Below, piece after piece: positions 1 through 10,121 of a stretch of DNA of 64,000 nucleotides (its first letter is position 1; every line of letters starts with the position of its first letter). The translations under genes and the position numbers were made by a program. Origin of the DNA: Bifidobacteriaceae bacterium (GTDB taxonomy: Bacteria; Actinomycetota; Actinomycetes; Actinomycetales; WQXJ01); contig JAISXH010000047.1 of NCBI GenBank assembly GCA_031270825.1, positions 16,364-80,363 of the forward strand, written 5' to 3'. Below the pieces are notes generated by a model. The model did not search any database and was not told the DNA's origin. It saw only the letters and a program-made list of their open reading frames with translations.

Positions 1-768
1 GTCACCCTGTCCCGCTTCGGGGCCAAGGACCTCGATGTGGATCAGAAAGAAGACGAGACTCCGGTCACCGACGCGGACCTGAAAGCGGAGCAATTGCTGC
101 GCGACCAGTTGGCGCGCACGCGCCCGGATGACCTGGTCCTCGGCGAGGAGTTCGGCGGCTCGAAGACCTCGAAGCTCCTGAAGATCCAGGAAGCGCGCAG
201 CCGGGCCTGGGTGGTGGACCCGATCGACGGGACCGCCAACTACGTTCGGGGCGTGCCGGTCTGGGCCACCCTGATCGGGTTGGTCGCCGATGGCCGGCCG
301 GCTGTCGGCGTGGTCTCCGCCCCCGCCCTCGGCTTGCGCTGGTTCGCCGCCGCCGGCAACGGCGCCTGGAAGGGCGCCGGGATCGACTCGGCCAAACCTT
401 TGCGGGTCTCCAAGACCAAGAAACTGGGCGAGGCCTTCTTGTCCTATTCTTCGCCGGCGAACTGGGAGGACCAGGGCCGGCTGGCCGGGTTCATCCGTCT
501 GATCGGCGATGTCGGGCGCAGCCGCGCCTTCGGCGACTTCTGGTCCTACGTGCTGGTGGCCGAAGGTTGCGTCGACATCGCCACCGAGCCAGAGTTGGCC
601 CCGCACGACATGATCGCGCTGGCCCCGATTGTGACCGAAGCCGGCGGCGCCTTCACCGACACCCGCGGCAAGGTGGTCGGCCCATTTGGCTCGGACGCCT
701 TGGCGACCAACGGGCGCCTCCACGCCCGGGTTATCCCCTATCTCCACTCCAAAGGGCTGAAGAGCTGA
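1..768 (+). CDS. hisN: Histidinol-phosphatase, inositol monophosphatase family (5' end outside window)
   Basis: Predicted to hydrolyse L-histidinol phosphate to histidinol in histidine biosynthesis. The frame is open from base 1 and the residues before the GTG at 37 (RFGAKDLDVDQKEDETPVTDAD) are typical of the family, so the true start lies upstream of the window. Metal-binding motifs of the IMPase fold are visible: GEEFG near residue 47 of the GTG-started form, DPIDGTANY near residue 64, and the C-terminal APHDMIAL followed by TEAGG, which corresponds to the WDxAA metal site. Family members of this actinobacterial HisN type are about 260 residues, so little is missing. An inositol-phosphatase specificity cannot be excluded from sequence alone. 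Confidence 0.85.
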   Translation, partial: VTLSRFGAKDLDVDQKEDETPVTDADLKAEQLLRDQLARTRPDDLVLGEEFGGSKTSKLLKIQEARSRAWVVDPIDGTANYVRGVPVWATLIGLVADGRPAVGVVSAPALGLRWFAAAGNGAWKGAGIDSAKPLRVSKTKKLGEAFLSYSSPANWEDQGRLAGFIRLIGDVGRSRAFGDFWSYVLVAEGCVDIATEPELAPHDMIALAPIVTEAGGAFTDTRGKVVGPFGSDALATNGRLHARVIPYLHSKGLKS

Positions 769-773
769 ATTGA

Positions 774-1028
774 ACGGCCGCGACCGCCCGCAAGCATTCG
801 GCCCTGGTTTGGCTGCTTGAACACTTGCGGATCGCTCCGGCCCAGACTCTCGCTTGTGGGGACGCCGAAACCGACCTAGATTCCCTCCGATTGTCCGGTT
901 CGGGGGTGGCGCCCGCCAGTGCCGCCCCCGCCGTCAGAGCCGCCGCCGACGTGGTGATCGGCCCAAACGCGGACGATGCCGTGGCCCACTTTCTCAAGGG
1001 GGGCTTCGCTTTGGGCGTCCCCGGCTAG
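774..1028 (+). pseudogene. C-terminal remnant of a Cof-type HAD phosphatase
   Basis: After an in-frame TGA at 771-773 the frame reads KHSALVWLLEHL, then LACGDAETDLDSLRLSG and APAVRAAADVVIGPN, ending at TAG 1026-1028. This is the canonical tail of Cof/SPP-type HAD hydrolases (motif III Lys, motif IV GDxxxDxxML, then VKAAAD). Motifs I and II and the cap domain are absent and no start codon with a ribosome site precedes it. I infer a 5'-deleted pseudogene between hisN and the convergent secA. Its last 17 or so codons are repeated twice more downstream. Confidence 0.7.
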
Positions 1029-1176
1029 GCGTCGGCGCCCGAACGGGGACGATGCCGTGGCCCACTTCCTCAAGGGGGGCTTCGCTCTGGGCGCCCCCGA
1101 CTAGGCGTCGGCGCCCGAACGGGGACGACGCCGTCACCCACTTCTTCAACCAAGGTTTCGCTCTGGCCGTCCCCGA

Positions 1177-1180
<4 letters not shown>
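972..1180 (+). repeat. Three tandem copies of a 76-bp unit
   Basis: Units start at 972, 1048 and 1124 (each GACGATGCCGT or GACGACGCCGT) and each ends with a CTAG stop context. Because 76 is not a multiple of three, each copy shifts frame relative to the last, but each still spells the HAD tail DDAVxHF...GFAL.VP(G/D) followed by TAG. The third copy abuts secA: its TAG (1178-1180) overlaps the secA stop (1177-1179 on the minus strand). Copy 3 is the most diverged. Confidence 0.85.
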
Positions 1181-4275
<3,095 letters not shown>

Positions 4276-4597
4276 TTGGCCCTCTTTTCCTCTCCGAGCA
4301 CTTCAGTACGCCGCCCTCAATGTTAGGGCCAGCCGGACCGGCCGGCCCGCCAATCAGCCCCCAGCCGACAAACCTGCGCCGCATCGCCATATCCACCGGG
4401 GCGTCGAGACCCGTGCCTGGCCGGTCGGCGCCGGCCCACCGGATGTGGGCCGGCGGGCGCGGGGCCGCCCCGGCCGCGGACTTCTTTCAGGGGTCTGCGT
4501 TGGGCGTCAGCCTAAGTTCCCGGCCCGTGCCGCCGCGCGCAGCGCCGCGCGACGCCGTGCGCCCGGTCCCGGCCTCCTGACCGGGCGGGCGTTCCCC
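4276..4597. other. Intergenic stretch upstream of secA
   Basis: This interval should carry the secA promoter and leader. I see no convincing -35/-10 pair, small gene or repeat. G+C is very high. Confidence 0.4.
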
Positions 4598-4654
4598 CGG
4601 GTCGGGTGTTCCTCGGGTTGGCGGAATTCCTCGAGTTGGGCCAACCCCGACCCG
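4598..4654 (-). terminator. Nested GC-rich hairpin after the SipW operon
   Basis: On the minus strand, just after the stop at 4660, an outer pair CGGGTCGGG/CCCGACCCG (4598-4606 with 4646-4654) brackets an inner pair GGGTTGGC/GCCAACCC (4615-4622 with 4640-4647). The two pairings partly share bases, so they may be alternatives. No U-tract follows. It is a plausible operon terminator or 3'-stabilising structure. Confidence 0.45.
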
Positions 4655-4659
4655 AATGG

Positions 4660-5511
4660 TCAGGTCGACCGGGACCGGCGGCGGCGGGCCGATCCCAAGG
4701 TCGCGGTGACGCCGGCGGCCAGCAGGAAGAGCGCGCTGATGCAGGCGAACAGGACATTGCTGCCGGTGAACTCTAAGGGGTTGCGGGGGGCGGGGGTCTT
4801 GGGGGTGCCAGAGTCTCCGTTACCCGGGGTCTGGCCGCTGGGGCTGGGGCCGTCGGTATGGGTGATGACGGTCGTGGACGGCGAGGGATAGGCCGCGCAG
4901 TAATCCCCGCGCAAGTCCAGTCCGACATCGAATTCGAGCAGCTGGGAGGCGCCGCCCAGGTTCTTGCCCTCGGTTTCGGCGACGGGGTAGCTGTAGGCCA
5001 GTTGGACCCGGACCACTTGGTTCTTCAGGATCGGGACCTCGGCCAGAGGTTGTTCATGGGTTAGGTCCGCGAATGAGCTGGCCCCCTGCTGACCGGCCAC
5101 ATCCCAGTGGATTTCCGACATACCGGCGAAGCCGATCCGGCCAGCGGTGACGGACGTGTCGTCCTGATTCACCGTGTCAGCGAATTCAGCAGCGTTCGGG
5201 TTCAGGATCTCCACTGTCAGGGTTCCGGGACAGGGGCCGTTGTTGCGGACCGCCAGGGTCCGGTGGACCCAGTCTCCCGGCACCGCCACCACGCCGCGCA
5301 TGAAGGCGTCGCCGGAGACAGTCTGATATTGGCTCGAACCGTCCCAGGGCAGGTTCAGGGTTTCGCCCTCCCACCAGCGCTCCAGGGCCTGGTCGTAGCG
5401 CTCGTCGTCTTGAGCCAGCGCGGCCGATCCAAGTCCCAGGGCCGCGACGAAGGCCGCAGCCAGGGCGATGGCGCCGAGCCGGCGGCGGACGCTCCGCTGT
5501 GGCCGGATCAT
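4660..5511 (-). CDS. LEFTG-type cell-wall-anchored secreted protein
   Basis: Last gene of the SipW-type operon. The ATG at 5511 overlaps the signal-peptidase stop as ATGA, which fixes the start and gives 283 residues. Residues 1-33 form a conventional signal peptide: an Arg-rich n-region, a hydrophobic core, and SAALA just before QDDERYD. The C-terminus has a sortase-like signal: LEFTG near residue 246, a hydrophobic stretch, and a terminal cluster of arginines (RRRRS). LEFTG deviates from LPxTG but fits the relaxed actinobacterial class-E-type pattern. No sortase gene lies in the window. The middle carries a predicted beta-rich domain without a family match I recognise. I infer an anchored partner for the SipW-processed proteins upstream. 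Confidence 0.7.
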   Translation of the reverse strand: MIRPQRSVRRRLGAIALAAAFVAALGLGSAALAQDDERYDQALERWWEGETLNLPWDGSSQYQTVSGDAFMRGVVAVPGDWVHRTLAVRNNGPCPGTLTVEILNPNAAEFADTVNQDDTSVTAGRIGFAGMSEIHWDVAGQQGASSFADLTHEQPLAEVPILKNQVVRVQLAYSYPVAETEGKNLGGASQLLEFDVGLDLRGDYCAAYPSPSTTVITHTDGPSPSGQTPGNGDSGTPKTPAPRNPLEFTGSNVLFACISALFLLAAGVTATLGSARRRRSRST

Positions 5512-6818
5512 GACTGACCTCGCCCGGCGCTCCAGGCGGCCACGGGATCGCTGCCTGAGCCGCCTGGATTGGGTGCTGGCAGCCAGGGCGGCGGCGTCTG
5601 GCCGCTCTGGCTCGGCACGGCCGCCTCTGCGTTCCAAGCCGGCGCCTGGCCAGCCGCGGGAGCTTCCAAGTAGGCGCGCTGGCGCGATGAGGCGGCCGGA
5701 ATAGCAGCCGGCGGTATCGCCGTCGCGATGGAATAGGTCGGCCCGGGCGCGCTGCGCTCAGTCGGCTCAGCGGACCAGCTCAGGTTGGCCTGGTCGCGTC
5801 CGGCCTCCGGCGCCCCGGCGGCTTCAGTTCGCGCCCGTCGGCGATCAGCCCGAGTCAAAGGACGGTCCGGCGCAGGTTGGGCAAGCGGCGGTTCGGCTGG
5901 TGGCGGTTGCACCAGCGGTGGTCCGGCTTGCGGCGGTTGGGCCGGCAGCGGTTCCGATTGCGGCGGTTGGGCCAGCGGTGGCTGGGCAGGGAGCGGTTCG
6001 GCTGGCACTGGTTGGGCCAGCGGAGATTGGGCCGGTAGCGGTTCGGCTGGCGGAGGTCCCGATTGCGGCGTTTGGGCCGGCGGCGCGGCGAAGACGTGAT
6101 CGGGACTCGGCTGCACGGCTCCGCTCTGAGCTGGCGCAGCCGACGGTTGGCCTGGTCTCCCAGAGTCCGCGACGGGCCCGGGACCGGCGCTGACACCGGT
6201 GGCGGCTCCAGTCGGCGCCTCGGCGGTCTTATCACGCCGGTCGCGACGCTTGGCCTTGTCTTCAGGTTCATCGTCATCGTCATCGTCGCGGCGCCGCGAG
6301 GGGAAGATGAAGGCCCACAGGCCCCAGGCGATCAAGATCAGGGCAAAACCGGTGACGGCCCAGGCGGCATGTCGCGATCCCCAGTCTGAGACATAGCCCA
6401 AATAGGGAATGTGGAAGAGGTACTTGCCGCGCACCTGTTGGGCCAACACGGGATCGTCAGCCGCGCCGTTGGCGTCGCCTTGGGTGGTGAACTTGACACC
6501 GCCATCGGCCGCGGCGCCCTTGCCGATGATCCGGTGCGTCACCAAGGTGGAATCCCCCGGGTTGGGCATGAACGTGATCACGTCGCCCACTTTGAGGTCC
6601 TTGGCGTTGGTCTCGTTGACGCCGGAGACAACAATCAAGTCCCCGGGGCTGAAAGCGGGCTCCATCGAGCCCGAAAGCACGGTCAAAGCCTTCCCTTGCG
6701 TGACGGCGGGGACCACGGCCACGGCCCCGGCCAGGGCCACGAGCGCGACCAGCAGCACAGTCGTGAGGGAGCGGAAGAAGCTCCCCCAGAAGCTGGCGCG
6801 TCTTGCCTTGCGCGGCAT
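5508..6818 (-). CDS. Signal peptidase I, ER/SipW type, with Pro/Gln-rich C-terminal extension
   Basis: Membrane serine protease expected to process the neighbouring proteins. From the ATG at 6818, preceded by GAAAGG, it is 436 residues. Transmembrane segments lie near 17-39 and 151-172. The nucleophile is Ser51 in SGSMEP. His95 in THRII occupies the position of the general-base lysine of bacterial LepB, and D115/D121 are candidate acids; this Ser-His-Asp arrangement defines the ER, archaeal and SipW class. After TM2 come an Asp run, a charged stretch, and about 230 residues rich in short Pro-Leu-Ala-Gln repeats of unknown role, absent from SipW itself. The stop overlaps the next gene's ATG. 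Confidence 0.85.
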   Translation of the reverse strand: MPRKARRASFWGSFFRSLTTVLLVALVALAGAVAVVPAVTQGKALTVLSGSMEPAFSPGDLIVVSGVNETNAKDLKVGDVITFMPNPGDSTLVTHRIIGKGAAADGGVKFTTQGDANGAADDPVLAQQVRGKYLFHIPYLGYVSDWGSRHAAWAVTGFALILIAWGLWAFIFPSRRRDDDDDDEPEDKAKRRDRRDKTAEAPTGAATGVSAGPGPVADSGRPGQPSAAPAQSGAVQPSPDHVFAAPPAQTPQSGPPPAEPLPAQSPLAQPVPAEPLPAQPPLAQPPQSEPLPAQPPQAGPPLVQPPPAEPPLAQPAPDRPLTRADRRRARTEAAGAPEAGRDQANLSWSAEPTERSAPGPTYSIATAIPPAAIPAASSRQRAYLEAPAAGQAPAWNAEAAVPSQSGQTPPPWLPAPNPGGSGSDPVAAWSAGRGQS

Positions 6819-7004
6819 CGGGAACCTTTCGGTTGTGGCTTGGCGGCGTGATGGTTGGGAGGCTTGGCTTGGTCGTCGAGCCGGGCGCCGACCGGCTGGT
6901 CGCCCGGGTGGGGCGCGCATGGCTCCCCACCCGGGCAATCCCCCAGAGGCTTGACTCGACGCCGACTGGCCTAACGGCCTAGACGGCTAGCGCAAACCCC
7001 TGGA

Positions 7005-7928
7005 TCAGAAGCTGCCGAGGCCGCTCTTGCGGGTCTGCTCGAGGGAGACCTCGTAATCGTCGAACACCAGCAGCTCGGTCAAGGTCGCGTCGCGATCCTT
7101 GACCGTCGGGCTGAAGGTGCCCTCCAGAACCAAGCAAACATTGGCGCTCTTGGCGAAGGCTGCCAACTCAGCTGGAGTCGGGGTCCCTGGCAGCGTCGGC
7201 ACAGCCGCCAGGTCAACGACCTGGATATTGGGATCCAGCGCGCCGGCGGGCTCGTTCTCAGCCTGCAAGGTGAACCGCGCCGTGCCAGCTCGCGAGGCGT
7301 CAATGAGCCCTTGAATCGCGGCGTCCACGGCCGCCAACTCGCTGGCCTGCGGATCCGTCGGGTCTGCGGGCTTCGCGCTAACAAGGACATGCTTGCGGAA
7401 GCCGGCCGCCTGGGTGTCGTCGCGGATGTACACCGTGGCGCTGAACGCCGAGATGACATTCGGCTCAAACGTCGCGGCGGCGTTAGTTGACTGGAGCACT
7501 AGGTCCGCGACCAAGTTGTCGCCCTGGAGGGCCACATGGTACGGCCAGACCGACAAGATGGTGTCGCCAGGTGAGGCTGTCCAACCGTTCTGCAGGTCGG
7601 CCGGATGGCCCTTGGCGCCGGTGTAGTCCCGCGCCAGGCAGTCGTAGACGCCGGGAAGCTGGGTTTGCTGGTCGGCGCGGTTGGCCTGACCCCCGGTGGC
7701 CGGATCCCAATCATGGTTCGCGTCGTTCACACCAGTGATCGTGGAGATGTCCCAGACCGTCTCCGCGCCCGCCTTGGCGATGTCCAAGTTGCCGGCGGTG
7801 ATCCAACCACCGGTGACGTTTTCAGAGTCATACCACAGGGCCCAGGTCCCGCCGGCGAGCATCAGGGCTGCGCCGCAGGCGCCGGCGATCAGGCCCTTGA
7901 CGCGCCGTGCGCGTGTCCTTCTTGTCAT
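7005..7928 (-). CDS. Secreted protein with SipW-type (alternate) signal peptide, copy 1
   Basis: 307 residues from the ATG at 7928, which has a clear AAGGAAA ribosome site. The N-terminus is MTRRTRARRVKG, then a hydrophobic stretch, then GTWALWYDSE. This TWALW-[YH]-D motif marks the actinobacterial alternate-signal exported proteins that accompany SipW-type peptidases. The mature part is Asp/Ala-rich and predicted beta-sheet, with no catalytic motif and two cysteines about 180 residues apart. It lies 186 bp upstream of the peptidase gene on the same strand. By analogy with Bacillus TasA/SipW I infer an extracellular fibre or matrix subunit, but no homology to TasA beyond the signal region can be shown here. 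Confidence 0.7.
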   Translation of the reverse strand: MTRRTRARRVKGLIAGACGAALMLAGGTWALWYDSENVTGGWITAGNLDIAKAGAETVWDISTITGVNDANHDWDPATGGQANRADQQTQLPGVYDCLARDYTGAKGHPADLQNGWTASPGDTILSVWPYHVALQGDNLVADLVLQSTNAAATFEPNVISAFSATVYIRDDTQAAGFRKHVLVSAKPADPTDPQASELAAVDAAIQGLIDASRAGTARFTLQAENEPAGALDPNIQVVDLAAVPTLPGTPTPAELAAFAKSANVCLVLEGTFSPTVKDRDATLTELLVFDDYEVSLEQTRKSGLGSF

Positions 7929-8076
7929 TTTGATGGGTTTCCTTTCAGTGATTGGGGGTGGCTTCCGGCCAGCCCCTGGGGGGTTTCCGTCCGCTGGAGT
8001 GCGGACCGGATCTGTCCCGCGCGCCGTCTGGCGCGCGGTGGTCTTTGGTTCGGGGCCGCCATGGGCCGTTCGGCCA

Positions 8077-8982
8077 TCATGGGTCCCACCTTGAAACTGT
8101 CGGCGTGAAAGCCACAATCAACTGATCTGCGGCATCGTCGCTGAACACCAGCGTGGCGCTCCAATCATCCTGGTTCGACTTCTGGCCCACCTTGGTCTGG
8201 CCGGTGATCGATGCCGTGTTCTCGTATTCCGAGCTGTCCGGCGGTGTGGCCTCAAGGCACCACAGATCCTTGCCGGTGGTCTCGCCGTAGGCGACCAAGG
8301 TCGGCACGTTGGTGATGCTGAGCGCCGTTCCGGTGTAGACGCCGCCCACGGTCGCCGCGAACTCGCCGTCGTCGAGACGGGTGAAGAAAGCCCCACAGCT
8401 ATACGAGCCGATGGTGTCCGGGTTGTACTCGGAATCTGGCACCAGATAGAACCGCACGGTGGCGCCGGTGGTGATTCCGCCTCCATCTGGGCTGCTCGGC
8501 CTATTCAGGCGAGCGGTGTAAGTCAAAGCGGCGTTGGCCTCGGCCAGAGCGTCGACCACGTACTTGGCATACAAGGTGGCGTCCGGGGTCTCCAGGGTCT
8601 GGGCGTCTGCCTGGGTCAGCTGGCCGAGCATCGTTGTGCCCTGGGACGCGCTGTCGACGGAGCCACGGCGGGTGGCATAGGCGTTCAGGTTCGAGAACGC
8701 CTTGGCGTTCGGATCGGTCAGAGACAGAGAGTCCTTGAGCCGTTGGTCGGCGGGGTCGCCAAGATTCCCGGGGTAGTCACGGGTGGCGGCGAATCCAACA
8801 GCCCCGCGCGGAAACGTCACCGCCGGCAATGTGTCCGGGTCATGCCACAGAGCCTGGGCCGCTGGGATGGCCGCGCTCAAACCCACCGCCAAGGCGATCG
8901 CTCCCGCCCACATGCGCCCGCGTGAACGCGGCCGCCCGGGGCGGACATGGGCCGAAGGCCTGGGGGCGGGACGGGCGCTCAT
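8077..8982 (-). CDS. Secreted protein with SipW-type signal peptide, copy 2
   Basis: 301 residues. The ATG at 8982 overlaps the previous stop as ATGA, so start and coupling are clear. An Arg/Pro-rich n-region (containing SAHVRPG) precedes a hydrophobic core that ends AAQALWHDPD, matching the ALW-x-D signal motif of the neighbouring genes. The mature domain has several Tyr/Thr-rich predicted strands and two cysteines (SYSCGAF and DLWCLEA). No enzyme motif is visible. It belongs to the same operon as the signal peptidase. A structural extracellular role is inferred from context only. Confidence 0.65.
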   Translation of the reverse strand: MSARPAPRPSAHVRPGRPRSRGRMWAGAIALAVGLSAAIPAAQALWHDPDTLPAVTFPRGAVGFAATRDYPGNLGDPADQRLKDSLSLTDPNAKAFSNLNAYATRRGSVDSASQGTTMLGQLTQADAQTLETPDATLYAKYVVDALAEANAALTYTARLNRPSSPDGGGITTGATVRFYLVPDSEYNPDTIGSYSCGAFFTRLDDGEFAATVGGVYTGTALSITNVPTLVAYGETTGKDLWCLEATPPDSSEYENTASITGQTKVGQKSNQDDWSATLVFSDDAADQLIVAFTPTVSRWDP

Positions 8983-10121
8983 GACAGGTCTACCCCCCAG
9001 CCCTCGCCCTGGCGCACCTGCTCAAGGTCCCAGGTCAGCTGAGGCAAGACGAACGACGGGGGATCATTCAACGGTTGGGCCAGAGGATCGACCCAGTTGT
9101 AGGGATAAGCCGCCTGGGCTGGGTTGAGGGCTCGATTGCCCGTGAATTCGACCGCGACTGTGATTTGCCACAAGACGGCCCCGTGCTTGTGTATCCCATT
9201 GGGAAGCACAGCTACCGCGCCGCTACCGCCAGCGCTGAGGTTGGCGGCGGCGCCAACCGTCGCCACGGTCACAGGGTCCCCCACGCCTGACTCCGGGTTG
9301 CCACTGCTACCGCCGGTGATGTCGGTGAAAGCCGCGTCGGCGCTGCCCTTGGCCTTGAGCGTGTAGGTCGCGGTCGCCTCGGCCGCCGGGCTGGCGGCCC
9401 AATCGACCTTGACCACGGCGGCGATGTTGTCGCCGGCCAGCTCGGTGGCGAACTCGCCCACCAACTCGATCCGGTCTCCGGCCTGGGCCTTGAACGCGCT
9501 CAAGGGCAAGCCGTCAGTAGGATCCCCGCAGGAGTCAGGGGCGGCCGGCTCTGGCGGGACCAAGCAATTGCCCCACTGCCCGGCCGGCACCCAGCCGGTT
9601 CCGGGATCCCCCACCTTCTGCGTTTGCGTCCAGCTCTTCCAGCCGTCCGATTGGGCGTCCAAATCGCCGGCCGCCACCCAGCCGCCCTCGACTTCCACGC
9701 CTCCGCGCCAAAGCCCGAAGGTGTGGGCGTTGCCGCCCGCCAGCAAAGCCAGCGGCAAGGCCGCGGCCACAGTTCCAGCCAGCGCCGCCGCGAAAGCCGG
9801 ACGGCGCCACAGGACCCGCAGCGGTGTGGCCAATCGCCGCGCCGGGGCACAGCCGGCAGAGGCGGGGCGGACGTGAGCAGACGGCATCGTGCGCGGGGAT
9901 GTCACAGCCGAGCCGCAGACGATGGCTTGGCGCAACGACCCGGGTTCGGGGGCCAGATGACGCGAGCCGGCCGCGGCCCGGACGTGGCCGGTGGAGCGCC
10001 TCGGGCCGGCGGAACGGGCCACGGCCCTGACCCAGCGGGCGCTGCGGCGCAAGCCGGCCCAAGCCAATTCGGCCAGGGTCGGGTTGGGGTCAGCGGGCGC
10101 GACCACCAGGGCGTGCTTCAC
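8979..10121 (-). CDS. Secreted protein with SipW-type signal peptide, copy 3
   Basis: The GTG at 10121 overlaps the upstream stop (GTGA) and has GGGGGTGA about 5 nt before it, giving 380 residues. This places about 105 residues ahead of the hydrophobic signal core. An internal ATG at 9887 would give a 302-residue form beginning MPSAHVRPAS, close to the SAHVRPG n-region of the next gene, but it has no ribosome site. The signal segment ends GNAHTFGLWRGG, a variant of the ALW motif. The mature region has paired cysteines (GNCLVPP and DSCGDP) and a Gly/Ala/Thr-rich beta-type domain. The start remains the main uncertainty. Confidence 0.6.
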   Translation of the reverse strand: MKHALVVAPADPNPTLAELAWAGLRRSARWVRAVARSAGPRRSTGHVRAAAGSRHLAPEPGSLRQAIVCGSAVTSPRTMPSAHVRPASAGCAPARRLATPLRVLWRRPAFAAALAGTVAAALPLALLAGGNAHTFGLWRGGVEVEGGWVAAGDLDAQSDGWKSWTQTQKVGDPGTGWVPAGQWGNCLVPPEPAAPDSCGDPTDGLPLSAFKAQAGDRIELVGEFATELAGDNIAAVVKVDWAASPAAEATATYTLKAKGSADAAFTDITGGSSGNPESGVGDPVTVATVGAAANLSAGGSGAVAVLPNGIHKHGAVLWQITVAVEFTGNRALNPAQAAYPYNWVDPLAQPLNDPPSFVLPQLTWDLEQVRQGEGWGVDLS

